A stretch of 64,000 nucleotides of DNA from Dichetophora obliterata (taxonomy: Eukaryota > Arthropoda > Insecta > Diptera > Sciomyzidae), in assembly GCA_963920525.1 (NCBI GenBank), contig OY986438.1:94230057-94294056 (forward strand). Reading direction: 5' to 3'. The notes below the pieces were generated by a model that was given only the letters and a program-made list of their open reading frames with translations, had not been told where the DNA came from and made no database searches. This document shows, piece after piece, positions 1 through 10,217 of this stretch (positions are counted from its first letter, which is position 1; every line of letters starts with the position of its first letter). A program made the translations under genes and the position numbers.

Positions 1-175
1 ACAAAGAATTTCCAGTAAAAACAACGAATAATTTAATTAGAAAGTATATAAAGGAAGGAACACGTCAAAGAGATGAAAAACTTAAAAAACATACAAAGCT
101 CTTACATATATCCCTGGTCTTTCAGAGAGATTCACAAAATCGGACATTTACGATAAGGACAAGTATCAAATCGCG

Positions 176-457
176 ATGAAGACTGACAATACTTTAAAAC
201 AACTTTACAGTAACACGAAATCAAAAGTGGATAAATTTGACAAGGCAAATGTTATTTATAAAATAACATGTAATGGGTCCAACGGGTCCAACATATATGA
301 CCAAGCATATGTGGGGACCACAAGAAACAAACTACGGACAAGAATAGCTTCGCACAAATCAGATCAGCGATTACTCAACAGACCAATAAAGCAGAAAGTA
401 AGATTAGCGGCCCACTGCATTAAACATAAGCACACACCGGACCTGGAAAATACGTGA
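176..457 (+). pseudogene. GIY-YIG endonuclease domain of the Penelope-like element
   Basis: The GIY-YIG domain of PLEs nicks target DNA before target-primed reverse transcription. In this 93-codon reading the hallmark strands are VIYKITCN (about residues 26-33, standing for GIY) and YVGTT (about 45-49, standing for YIG). They are followed by the arginine-rich helix LRTRIASHKSDQ, which carries the usual catalytic Arg and a His. A second Cys normally found between the two strands is not obvious. The frame stops at HTPDLENT, and the continuation (FFNRKIIKRD, then LEMLHI) is found in other frames, so one or more frameshifts have occurred. The ATG at 176 is internal to the ancestral polyprotein and is not a real start. 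Confidence 0.78.
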
Positions 458-808
458 ATTCTTCAACAGGAAAATAATTAAGCGAGACGCTACACTCTAG
501 AGATGCTTCACATCATAAATTTAACCACACAAAAACGACTCAATTTTAAAATGCGCTCACATTTACTGACGATATGTCGAAAAACACAACACAGTCAGAA
601 ACTAAGAGCCGGATGCGAAAGAAGTGTTTATTGTATTAATCGGTTTTCAATGCTTAATGTTTTATATGTGCTTAACTCAGTATTATATGTAATCGCGTTT
701 AAAAATTGTTTAATGTAACGTTTCAAAAAATATTTATGTAAGATAAACTTTAATGTGAAAAATTGTATACATGTTCTAATGTATACATGTTTACTCCAAC
801 AGTTTTTC

Positions 809-837
809 CTGAGGATGACTTCCGATGGAAGTCGAAA
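809..837 (+). other. Hairpin with hammerhead-like core near the PLE 3' end
   Basis: CTGAGGA at 809-815 (fits the hammerhead consensus CUGANGA) is followed, after one extra T, by a perfect 7-bp stem GACTTCC/GGAAGTC (817-823 with 827-833, loop GAT) and then GAAA (834-837). Flanking CCAA (796-799) can pair with TTGG (840-843). PLEs are known to carry hammerhead ribozymes, so the match is suggestive. The NUH cleavage site and a full stem I are not clear, and this may be only a conserved or decayed hairpin. Confidence 0.35.
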
Positions 838-1107
838 TATTGGAAAAGCAATAAATTAATAAAAAATTAAGACAACATAAAAAGTGTTTAATTATTTATT
901 TATAAATAAAATCTGGAGCCCGAGAACTTGAATAAATAAATCAATAAATATATTAGAACATAACATGTTAAATGGATATATTTAATCTATTAATTCATTT
1001 ATTTACATTTACGTTTACGTATAAAATGGCCAAGGCCTCATCTGATGCATGTGTCTATTTCCAAATTTCAAATAATTTTGGACAGGAAAGAGGCCTAGCA
1101 AAATGTA

Positions 1108-1920
1108 TTAGGGTGTCCAAAAAAAAATTGTGTTTGATGTCCGCGGCTTTTCCACTTCCATTTGACCTAAGAAACACCCTCTGTGAAGCGCATCTCAATT
1201 GGTAAGGGTTTATAAGTCGCGAATTCATTTTCTAGTTTTCCCATACGATTTGTATGGGGAAAAATAAGTTTTGCTGGTAAATTGAAATAAGAGCCATTAT
1301 CTTTTAACCAAAATGGTTAAAAAAAGTGTTATGACATATCCAAATTTAATTTTCATCTAATTATAATGTGATAGTCTGTGACTCACTTCTTAGAGCTACC
1401 TTTATAAATGAATACTTTTTCTTAGAATAATTTCATTAAAAATCAATATCTCTTAGAGTACTTTATTTACATTATTGTTATTGGTCTTAAATTTTAGATA
1501 ATGATAGTTGGGATGCACAATGAAGAAAAAATTCACAGGGCTGTTATATGCTTTTGGATTCAAAAAGTTACAACAAGTAGTTTTTTGTATTTAAAGTTTT
1601 ATTTTTTAATCGTTTTGGGCAACCACCAAATACTAATCTGATGAAAATGAAATTTGGATATGTCATAACAGACAAAATTTGAGGTTTTTTTTTAAACATT
1701 TTGCTTAAAAGATAATGGCTCTTATTTCAATTTACCAGCAAAACTGATTTTTCCCCATACAAATCGTATGGGAAAATTAGAAAATGAATTCGCGACCTCT
1801 AAACCTTTACCAATTTAGATGCGCTTCACTGAGGGTGTTTCTAATGTCAAGTAGAAGTATTAAAGCCGCTGACATGTGTTAAAATAAAAAAAAAGAATAT
1901 ATATATTTGGGACACCCTAA
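1108..1920. mobile_element. Long-TIR MITE with TA duplication (Tc1/mariner-type)
   Basis: TTAGGGTGTCC at 1108-1118 is matched in reverse complement by GGACACCCTAA at 1910-1920, and TA lies on both sides (1106-1107 and 1921-1922). The inverted repeats extend far inward. Blocks such as GACATATCCAAATTT, AGATAATGGCTCTTATTTC and the ATACGATTTGTATGGG region recur in inverse order, giving arms of roughly 250-280 bp. The 813-bp unit has no transposase; the 77-codon ORF overlapping its left end is not convincing. TA duplication with a non-coding long-TIR body points to a non-autonomous Tc1/mariner-like element. Confidence 0.82.
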
Positions 1921-2137
1921 TATACATATATCTCAAAAATGGGGAATATAAATTGAGCTCATTATACTAAAATCGAATTATTTTTGTTCTTGAATATCTG
2001 CCAAAGTCAACCAAAATTTAAAAAGCTTGTATAAAACTTAACAATAAAAGATTATTTTTATTTTTATAGTTTAATTTTTTAATCTTGTCAGCTGTTCCTT
2101 CGATCAGCAGCAAACCGAAGCCACAACTTGTCGTTGA

Positions 2138-2224
2138 CTTAATCAGAACTTAACTGACAGTTAAGCCTTAACCGAACATTGAGAAAGAGCTTTTTTGCTG
2201 ACTGCTGGTTAAAGTTCTGATTAG
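2138..2224. repeat. Short imperfect inverted repeat
   Basis: TTAATCAGAACTTAAC (2139-2154) is nearly the reverse complement of GTTAAAGTTCTGATTAG (2208-2224). Around it a partial direct repeat (CGAACATTGAGAAAG / CGGACATTGCGAAAG) also occurs. It could be the core of a small MITE, but no duplicated target was found. Confidence 0.35.
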
Positions 2225-2662
2225 TGCTTAGCCGGACATTGCGAAAGCGGCCCTAAAAGTCTTCTTCAACAAAAGCACTTTTTATATTTTAAAAATTTAA
2301 TTTTGGGATGCCATCTTTAACATTTTTTGTTTAATGAAATTATTATAGAAATAATTGTTAAATTAAAAGAAATAAACTTTTTAATATATTTTATTGACAC
2401 AGTTGTTTGTTGACTCATCTTTAGTGAAATTACGTACTTTTTAAACAATATTTTAACACTCGAGAGCCCTTTTGCAGGGAACTTTGTTACCCTTTGAAAT
2501 AACCTTGTAAAAAATATCACTTAAAGTAGTCGTAGAGGTTTAAAATATTGTATGAAAATGTTTATTGGAAAATTTTTTATAACCCTCTTTGAACAGGGTT
2601 TGTCTACAGCTTATGTTGTACGGAGGAAAAAAAATCTGTTTTAATTACTTGTCAACTTGATA

Positions 2663-3297
2663 TTGTAGGGGAAGCCTGGGTACTCCCTTTTATTTTGGCC
2701 AAAAGTCGCTAAAAAACTACTTTTTCTAAACATTCCAAAGTTTGGTTTTTTGAAAATAATTGATGGAAAACTCACCATTTGTGAATGAAAACGAAAGAAT
2801 AAATCATAATTAATAAAATAAAGTGAAAAATGACAATGCAAATTATTCCCCATCGCAGTAACCACACGTGAAAGTATTTGGGTTTGCTCCGGAGCAACTA
2901 AAGGGGGCACCTCGATCACAAACGAATAAATTCTCGAACGCTCAATTTTACAAAATGGCGGCTTATAAGTAACACAATGCAAACATCATACAAAATTCTT
3001 TTGTGTGTCGGAGGTTTAAGGTTTCACGAATAGTATAAATATATTATCCTGTGTTGGTTTGTCAAAAAATGTAGTTAAAATAATCAAAATACAAAGTGAA
3101 AAAAAAACTGTCGAAGTATCAAATTTCTTTTTGCTATGACAGCGAGGTAACATTTTGTAAATACAGGTCAAGTTCTTAATGAAAAATGAGCTTAGCATGA
3201 GACGAGCCGATGACAGTTTGCTAAAACTGTCAAGCATTACTAGGGAAAAAATATCGCGCCGTCTAACAATACCTCGAGTCCAAGAATACCCCTACAA
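2663..3297. mobile_element. Possible TIR element with TTGTAGGGG ends
   Basis: TTGTAGGGG at 2663-2671 is inverted at 3289-3297 (CCCCTACAA), with weaker similarity continuing inward (CCTGGGTACTC against CTTGGACTCG). The ORFs inside (113 and 73 codons, minus strand) show no recognisable domain and are probably chance. No target duplication was identified, so the boundaries are tentative. Confidence 0.3.
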
Positions 3298-3414
3298 CAA
3301 AATGGTAGGAAGGTGTAATAGTTGATCGATGGAGTTTATTTTAAGGTACAAGGTTCTTAGTTGTAAGATACTATAAGAAACAGTATTTGCTCCTAATAGT
3401 ATGCATAAAAGCAA

Positions 3415-4498
3415 GCGCGTCGGAAGCGAATTTCATCTGGGGGGAAGTACAAATGGGGGGGGGGGGAAATACAAATGGTGGTGCAAAAAAAGTTCACCAA
3501 AATTTCTTCAAAGAAACATGAATGTGAATACACAAATTTTTTATTTTAAAAAAATATAAAAATATATAAAAAATATCATTATTTTTAAAAGTTCTTCCAA
3601 TTTCAATATTAGAGATCATTCTTTAAAGGATCTTTCATATGGTAATATGAAAATATAAGAAATAATGGTTGCTTTTATAAAGCAAGACTAGGTATATCTT
3701 TACATGGTTTAAATGCAATAAGGTACAAAAAGTTATATCAATTTAAATTATTCCAAAATGTTTCTTTCTGTCCTTGCGAGAAACAAACTCTTTCACCACC
3801 TCCATCGAATTCAATTCTTCGGTAGTATCTTTGTGAATGTGTATAAGTCAGTCGCCGCATGAGTGAGTCGTTTCTGTGTCATAGTTGCTCGAAGATACAT
3901 TTTAAGTCGTCTTAGTGCACTAAAAAACGCTCAGATGAAGCTGCTGATGCAGGCACAGTCAAAAGCAAAGCAATAAGTTTTTCAACTTAATTTAATAGTT
4001 TTTTTTACAGTATCCGAATTTTTTGCAAATTGGGATACAATGCCACTACAATTTGAAGGTGTTTGGCCAGGCAATTTCTTCAGCAATTTAAGTTGCGCGT
4101 GGAGGTCGCTCACATCAAAGTCATCTGCATAAAGATCTAGTTTTGTTTTTAGATTTTGTTCAGAAGGCACTTTTCCGTTGAAGGCTTCGATTACAATATT
4201 ACAGTATTAAGCTACATACTTAAGGGTGCTCTTAAACTGAAGTGGTGGGTTTGCAGTAGAAACTCTACATTTTGCTCTATCTTTTTGCAAACACAGAGAA
4301 AGAAATTGGTTATCCGCAAGCTTATGCTTATGAAGAAGAGAGAAAGAAGAGGAAAATATCTAATACAAAAATGTTATCGTTGTAAAAAAACTGACATTTT
4401 GAATAACTTTTGAAGTTTTCTTTTTAAATTCTTTATCTTTATCTTTATTCTAAAAAAAAGGGGGAAACTGCCCCCCTTTACCCCCGCTTCCGACGCCA
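3415..4498 (-). mobile_element. Degenerate hAT element with GCGTCGGAAGCG ends
   Basis: Ends are GCGTCGGAAGCG (from about 3417) and its inverse CGCTTCCGACGC (4485-4496). Flanks repeat ATGCATAAAAGCAA (3401-3414 and 4499-4512). That is 14 bp, longer than the usual 8-bp hAT duplication; the excess may reflect end erosion or a shifted boundary. G-rich tracts (3430-3470) and C-rich tracts (4470-4490) extend the inverted ends. Inside, the minus strand encodes fragments of a ZMYM1/TTF-type hAT transposase. At 1.08 kb it is an internally deleted relic. Confidence 0.75.
3766..4170 (-). pseudogene. hAT transposase C-terminal remnant (ZMYM1/TTF-type lineage)
   Basis: On the minus strand the dimerisation-domain motif is readable. 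About 3855-3940 gives FSALRRLKMYLRATMTQ (family: SALRRLKTYLRSTMTQ), which carries on after a frameshift into ELNSMEVVKEFVSRK at about 3770-3830. Upstream, 3982-4170 gives LYADDFDVSDLHAQLKLLKK, matching the helical stretch preceding that domain. Stops and frame changes separate the pieces, and the N-terminal zinc finger and catalytic regions are absent. The family call is based on the well-known SALRRLK / YLRSTM signature. Confidence 0.72.
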
Positions 4499-4734
4499 AT
4501 GCATAAAAGCAATCTTATACTGTAATTTTTTTCCAGTTGCATGGGAGGTAGTCGGTCAACTTTATATTTTACAATAAAATGGTAGGTAAGAGTGATAGTT
4601 GATCGATGGAGCCTATTTTAAGGCACACGTTTCTTAGTTGCAAGAAAAAAATAAGAAACCGAATTTGATCCCAATAGCATGTATAAAAACAATCTTACGC
4701 TTTAATTTTTTCCCCACTTGTATGAGAGGTTATC

Positions 4735-4871
4735 GAGCGGCTTTGGTACCCAGCGGCGGTCCACGCAGAAGAGGACGACCGCATCTCCGTTTGAAATACC
4801 AAGTTGAGGACAACCTTAAATTAAAAAAATCGTACTGTGCAATTTTCAATACGTACGATGCAAAAATATAA
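4735..4871 (+). pseudogene. Fragment reading GGPRRRGRPHLRLKYQVEDNL, possibly a retroelement C-terminus
   Basis: The last half of a 77-codon reading frame has an Arg/Gly/Pro-rich motif followed by LRLKYQVEDNLK. Similar GRPxLRWxxQVExDL tails are common at the C-termini of non-LTR reverse transcriptases. No other coding evidence is present, and the upstream half of the frame lies in the local repeat. Chance or an unrelated origin is possible. Confidence 0.25.
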
Positions 4872-5117
4872 AATTTGTTTCTAAAGAAATTTTACTCCTG
4901 TAAGAATGTTGTATCTTCATTTCTGAAAATTGTTCAGAACATTTTTAAAGATTTGAATTCTGATTGCAATACGTATTTTTATTCCAAAATACGGAGGATC
5001 TCAACAAATTGTAGCTCATCTCAACTTCGGAATAGACTTTTAAATTATGAGTTTGCTTTGTTCTGGTCTTTCAGCGTTTGGTTTTTTTTGTTTTCCATTG
5101 CGTTTTGGGTATTGTTG

Positions 5118-5185
5118 TTGGTGATGACGATGTTGGCGATGATGATGTTAGTAATGATGAAAAAGGTGATGATGATGATGTGTGT
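5118..5185. repeat. GAT/GATGAT-rich low-complexity tract
   Basis: An imperfect (GAT)n microsatellite. It generates overlapping open frames of Met/Val-rich or Asp/Gly-rich peptides (4875-5314) that should not be read as genes. Confidence 0.7.
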
Positions 5186-7054
5186 GGTGGTGCTGTTTTC
5201 CATTATTGGTATTGGTGCGGCAGTGCGGTTTGGGCTCCAAACGTCTCCACACCAGTTCTGAGAGTGGCTGACGTTTTGTTGGACTTGCTTGTGTTTTACT
5301 TGTATGTCATTTAGTTAGACGGAAGCAATATAACCGGCATGAGGCACGTTGCGCTCGCTAAATGTTGACGACTTAACTAAGATCGAAAAATTTGTGTTTT
5401 TTTTCGTGTTTATTTGTAGTTAACTAATTAAATTTTGAACAAATTTGTTTTGATTTGTTAAAGTGGGTACCTATAATTTACCAAGAATTAGTTTAGCAAA
5501 TAAGTAAGAAAGTAATGTTAAAGCAAACGTGTGTGTGTGTGAAAAGAAAAAAAACATGTCTATTAGATTTAACAAGAGCTCGGTTATAAGTTTTAAGCAG
5601 CATATTTAAAATTGTAAAAAATTCAATATTTTGTTTTCAAACTGTTTCGGCAGTCAGGAAATCAAGAGAAATATGCGTCATATATTTTTTGGTCAAATTT
5701 TAGAATGATTGAAATCATTTCAATGGTAGTACATTTTTTACGACTACTTTTTTAGGGAACATTTTTTAGGCAGAGTGGTTTTGTACGATATGAATTTAAA
5801 AATATACATTGTTTGAGAAAAAAAAGGTGCCCGGCAATATGTGCCAAAGGAATGTCTTAACGAGCCCGGTTTTTGAAATCTGACACATACAGATTTGTAT
5901 AGATTTTAAATGTATGTTAATCACGCATACTAACAATTTGCGCATATCCTCTAAACCTGTTTTAGATATTTAATATTTAATGCAGTTGAAAAAGACGATC
6001 ACAAAATATACATAAAAAAAAACAAAAAAGAGTTGCGATCATTTAAGAGCTAAAAAAAATATTCTCAAATAACGAGTCTAACCGGCCCGCGGCACATGAA
6101 CCACTTTAGAGACCAGCAACATCATCATCGTGGTCATCATCAACATCAACATCATCTTCATTATCTTCATCCAGAATAGTGAATGTTTACTTATGTGTAT
6201 CTCTGAGTAACTCGCAGCTATTGGCTGCGTATCTTTAAGTTTGCGCATAGTTTATAGTTTTCCCAGCAGGAATAAGAGAAAGAAAAAAATATGAATAAAA
6301 AAAAAAGTAAAGATAAACTAAGTGAAATGCAGAAAAGTCTTGATCCTATTATACTGACCAGCGTTAACAAACCGCGTTAAAACCGGCCGGCTTTTCGTTG
6401 AGCATGTGTTGCGCCGGCGCACTTTCTAGTTGTGCCACAATATGTGATAATGTGTGTGTGTTATAGTGTGTATGCAAGTTTTTTATTTTTATTCATGAAT
6501 AGTGTGAATTTCATGGAAACCAGCGCTTTTTAAAGAAGAAGAAAAAAATTATTTATTCTAAAATTTTCAACAAATTTTGTTTGTTGTCTTAACAAAAAAA
6601 AAAAAAAAAAAAATATTTGAAGTGAATCTTAAGTAAAAATTAAAATCTTAAAAAAATTCCCGTTTTTAAATTTAAAAGAAAGTTTTCCAATAAATTTCAA
6701 CTTAAAAACACAAAGTTTGATTCAATGAAAAAATTATTTAAAAATAATTTTTAACTTAAAAAGAATAAAAAGTATTTTAAGTGAAAAATTTTTATTTTTT
6801 CAATATACATATTTAAAAAACTTTATATAAAATTTGAATGGATAATCAAAAAAACTTTTTTGCAAACGTTATGTTAATACTTCTTTTCTAAAACTAAAGA
6901 CAGCGATCAACGAATTTTGCAGTAAAGAAAAAAAAAATTATAGGTAGGGTGCGACGGGATGAAGCTCGGATTTGAACATTTTCGATTTCGGCAAAAAATT
7001 ATGGGGATACTTCGAAAATGTTCGTTTTTATAGTTTTGAAAAATTGGGGGGGGG
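5186..7054. other. Non-repetitive-looking interval, possible host 5' region
   Basis: No mobile-element signature is visible here. Two short islands of higher GC interrupt the AT-rich sequence, at 6080-6100 (CGGCCCGCGGCAC) and 6370-6425 (CCGGCCGG, GCGCCGGCGC). A His/Gln-rich short ORF follows the first. A 23-base A run is at about 6592-6613. Such islands resemble the 5' untranslated and promoter regions of long fly genes, but no core promoter can be assigned. Confidence 0.3.
6096..6179 (+). CDS. Short His/Gln-rich ORF (27 codons), uncertain
   Basis: ATG at 6096 opens a 27-residue frame ending TAG 6177-6179. The peptide is rich in His (13) with Gln and Leu (QQHHHRGHHQHQHHLHYLHP). CAT/CAA repeats like this are common both in fly coding exons and in plain microsatellites. 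It lies just after a GC-rich patch, so it could be an upstream ORF or a first exon, but no splice donor follows convincingly. Function unknown. Confidence 0.2.
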   Translation: MNHFRDQQHHHRGHHQHQHHLHYLHPE

Positions 7055-8425
7055 GGGTGAAGCGTTTCACCAAAAAAGTCTTTCCGTTTTCATGTATAAA
7101 CATCAACATAAATCGGTTTAATGGCCTCGAACATGGCCCTAGGCTTCGAAGTCAGCAAGAAACTAAAATACTGATTAAAAGTCATCGAATCCGATGGTAT
7201 CGAGGCATAGTTGCCAGTTTTGTGGGAAATTTTAGTTGCTGTGGGAAATGGGAATTCCCATGGGAATTTTTAATTTGATAGGAATTTTTTCCCACATGAG
7301 ATTTTTTCCCACACATTATTTTTGTTTCCTCATATATGGGAAAATTATTATTTTTGCAGTTTTAATGTTTTTTCCACTTTTAGAATTTAATATTATAAAG
7401 CGAAATTTGTGCAATCTGTTAATTTGGTGGTGTTGCTAGCTCGAAAGCATTTCCATGCATAACATCGAGTCGAGTTGGACTCTTTAATTTCTTTTTATCA
7501 TTTTTGTTGCTTCTTTTGTTAGTAAAATCGCGAAAAATGGATATAAATAGTTAATAATTAGCTAAAACGCAAGAATTAGTTAACGCAAGAAAGTAGCTAA
7601 ATTAAATAAAGAAAAGATAGATAAAAGCTATTTACAGTGTTTGAAAAGTAAATGCATATGTTTATGTATGTTCTATAACTTTTATAACTGCTGGATTTTT
7701 TTAAATTAATTGAGTTGTATTTTTTATGGATTGTGTGATTTTTGATGACTGTGGGAATTTTAGTTGGATTTTTTAATGGCTGTTGGAATTTCGTGGGAAT
7801 TTTCATTGCTGTGGGAATTTTTTTCTTTAATTCCCACGTGGGAATTTTTTCCCACGCTATGGGAAATAGAGTATTTTAGTGGGAATCAAAATTGGCAACA
7901 ATGTATCGAGTTCAGCTAATATCGAGGTCAGAGTTGCAGTTTCGACAGGTGTAGGGGCCAGTGTTGCCCATGTCGACGTATTTCAAGTGATTGACCGGTC
8001 GCATTTGTTGCACTGAATTGAAAAATGCCAAAAAACCAATAAAAACGCATTAAACACACACAAAAACACTAAATTCGCATTAAAACGGAGTTTGTGCAGT
8101 GAAACGTTTCATTTTGAAAACATGGCTGGCATCACACAACCACTCGATAGATATTTTACAAATACTTCATAATATTTAAGAACAACATTAGACCAACACG
8201 ACTGATACATTTACCTTTAATTTGTGTTGAGTAGTTGGCATAAAACACGATAAATTCACTCGATCAAAAAACTTTTGGAAACAAATTGTTACCACTGTTT
8301 TGCAAGAGCAACACAATGTACGTCTGAACACTTCGCTGAACCATGAAAAACTGTGCGGCAATGAAAGCAACACGTGAAGGTATGACACTTGCCTGTCAAA
8401 ATTTCACAGGTGTAACGCTTCACCC
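7055..8425. mobile_element. Candidate TIR element with GGGTGAAGCGTT ends
   Basis: GGGTGAAGCGTTTCACC at 7055-7071 is inverted at 8409-8425 with one mismatch. Just outside the left end is a run of about 13 G. A second inverted-repeat element (7210-7899) sits inside. ORFs inside show no known domain. No target duplication was detected, so this is a tentative call. Confidence 0.35.
7210..7899. mobile_element. MITE-like element full of TTCCCAC/GTGGGAA repeats
   Basis: GTTGCCA at 7210-7216 is inverted at 7892-7899 (TTGGCAAC), and the similarity continues inward (GTTTTG / CAAAAT, then GTGGGAA / TTCCCAC). The ends hold many copies of GGGAATTTT and TTTTCCCAC on both strands (7225-7320 and 7740-7890), including near-palindromes such as TTCCCACGTGGGAA. 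TATCGAG is found on both sides (7198-7204 and 7904-7910) but does not abut the ends. Dense subterminal repeats like this are typical of non-autonomous hAT-type elements. Confidence 0.55.
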
Positions 8426-9515
8426 ATCGAAACTCGTTTTATAAGTTTACTTTATTTAAATTCTAAATCTAAATTTTGCTATGTACTAATACTAGTATAG
8501 CCTGCGGTCAAAATTCGACCAACTCTCTGTAAAGCAGTGCACAAAAATTAACACAAACGTAGCGTATGATAAGATATTGTAGCGTAGGTTTCAGTAAACA
8601 TAACATTAAAGATGCATAGTGTTTGACATTTTTGTAGTGTTGAAGTTTGTGTAACTGAACGCAAACACAAACCCTTTGCTATTATCGCTTACTAATGGCC
8701 ACAAGCTTTGTCATACTGTAGCGCTTTACTGGAAGAACCACTTGGCAAAAATGTGTCCAACAGAGCTTGTGTCTCCCTCAAATTAACCTCTTGAGGAGTA
8801 AAATGTATGAACTGGTCCTATTATAAATCCTATCAACATTTCTTCCTAACAAATTCACTCCCTTTTGGGAGCCCCCTACAAAAAACTCTGACTGGGGGGT
8901 CAAATGTATAAGATGGTCTTTTTATGCTTTCATCCTTAACATTTCTTGCAAGCACCTATCTGACTCTCACTGTTTCGCTCATGGTAGAATTACGTCGTAC
9001 AGCGCGGTTTGTATGGAGGTCATTTTCACAATTTTTTTCAAACACATTTAAGGATTTTAGTTGACACTTTGGGGTATATCTACAGTCTTTAATATTCATC
9101 GTACGAAGAAAAAATATATGCCAAAATATCAGTTAAAGTAGAAATGAAACGAATATCTTACTTTGGATTTTGTTTCTTCTTTAATAAAGTCACAAAATAG
9201 CAAAATTTAATAAGAAGAAATTCATATGTTTGTATGAGAAAAGTTATACACAAGCTGCTTCAGTAGCTGCTTATGCTGTTGTTGTGGTTCTTGGTTTAGT
9301 TAGCAATCGTGTCATTTGTTATTGTGCTGCTTTTGTTGTTGATGTTTTTGTTGCTATTGTTGTTGTTGCTTTTACTATGTATTTAAAATGTACATATCTA
9401 TCTATATAAATAAACATCAGTTGCTTTCGTTTTTGTCGGTTGTTATTGATTTTGTTTTTTTCGGCAAGATAAATACAATAGAGAATACAGATGCGTGTAG
9501 CTACCGAACCAGTGT
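8426..9515. other. Unassigned AT-rich interval
   Basis: No coding or TIR evidence. A weak direct repeat (AAATGTATGAACTGGTC / AAATGTATAAGATGGTC with TCCTAACA...) links 8780-8870 with 8890-8970. A (TGT)n microsatellite is present at about 9320-9370. Confidence 0.4.
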
Positions 9516-10217
9516 GTGTTACCACTACTCCGAAATAGAAAAATAGTATAAAAATAATATAATTATAAAATACGAATTATTTATATTATGAATTATATTT
9601 TTTCCATATTAAAAATCTATTTTGTTAGTTAAAATTTAAATTTGACATTACTTTTAAAATATACATTTTTTAGTATATGCTCTTTAAAACAGGAAACATA
9701 AATAATTAATATTTTTCCATTTACTTAACATAAATTTGAATTGCATTGAAGTGTTACCACTACGCCGAAATAGAAAAAAAGTATAAAAATAATATAATTA
9801 TAAAATACAAATTATTTATATTATGAATTATATTTTTTGCATATTAAAAATCTATTTTGTTAGTTAAAATTTAAATTTGACATTACTTTTAAAATATACA
9901 TTTTTTAGTATATGCTCTTTAAAACAGGAAACATAAATAATTAATATTTTTCCATTTACTAAACATAAATTTGAATTGCATTGAAGTGTTACCACTACGC
10001 CGAAATAGAAAAAAAGTATAAAAATAATATAATTATAAAATACAAATTATTTATACTATGAATTATATTTTTTGCATATTAAAAATCTATTTTGTTAGTT
10101 AAAGTTTAAATTTGACATTACTTTTAAAATATACATTTAGTATATGCTCTTTAAAACAGGAAATATAAATAATTAATATTTTTCCATTTATTAAACATAA
10201 ATTTTAATTGCATTGAA
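9516..10217. repeat. Tandem repeat, three copies of a 235-bp unit
   Basis: Units start at GTGTTACCACTAC: 9516-9750, 9751-9985 and 9986-10217 (235, 235 and 232 bp). They are nearly identical, differing by a few substitutions (CTCCG/CGCCG, TTCC/TTGC) and short indels in the third copy. The unit is about 85 percent AT and non-coding. High identity suggests recent amplification by unequal exchange or slippage. Confidence 0.93.

Larger units (their letters stand above)
1..870 (+). mobile_element. 3' part of a Penelope-like retroelement (PLE)
   Basis: This is the downstream end of a Penelope-like element; the reverse transcriptase would lie before base 1, outside the window. From about base 110 the sequence reads, with frame changes, as the linker that precedes the endonuclease in PLEs (YIPGLSERFTKSDIYDKDK), followed by a GIY-YIG domain (176-457) and a short tail with LEMLHIINL near 500-530. 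A hairpin and an A-rich end follow at 809-870. Stops and frame changes after codon 93 of the endonuclease ORF show it is dead. The assignment rests on the GIY-YIG domain and its characteristic upstream linker. Confidence 0.8.
3298..4790. repeat. Two diverged copies of a local repeat, the first split by a hAT
   Basis: The sequence AATGGTAGG...GTTGATCGATGGAG...TAAGGCAC...AATAGCATGTATAAAA...AATTTTTTCC occurs at 3298-3414 continued at 4513-4564, and again at about 4575-4745. Removing 3415-4498 makes the first copy collinear with the second. This both defines the repeat and provides an empty-site reference for the inserted hAT. Its nature is unknown. The second copy runs into a stretch reading PRRRGRPHLRLKYQVEDNL. 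Confidence 0.6.

Noticed and set aside
2641..2982. 113-codon minus-strand ORF
   Set aside because: No recognisable motif, atypical composition, and it lies in a possible inverted-repeat element.
4875..5314. ORFs of 128 and 78 codons with Met/Val or Asp/Gly runs
   Set aside because: They come from a GAT-rich microsatellite; no domain and no exon signals.
7018..7439. ORFs of 86 and 67 codons
   Set aside because: They cross the poly-G run and the TTCCCAC repeats; no domain.
9240..9525. 68-codon minus-strand ORF with Thr/Ala repeats
   Set aside because: Product of the (TGT)n microsatellite.
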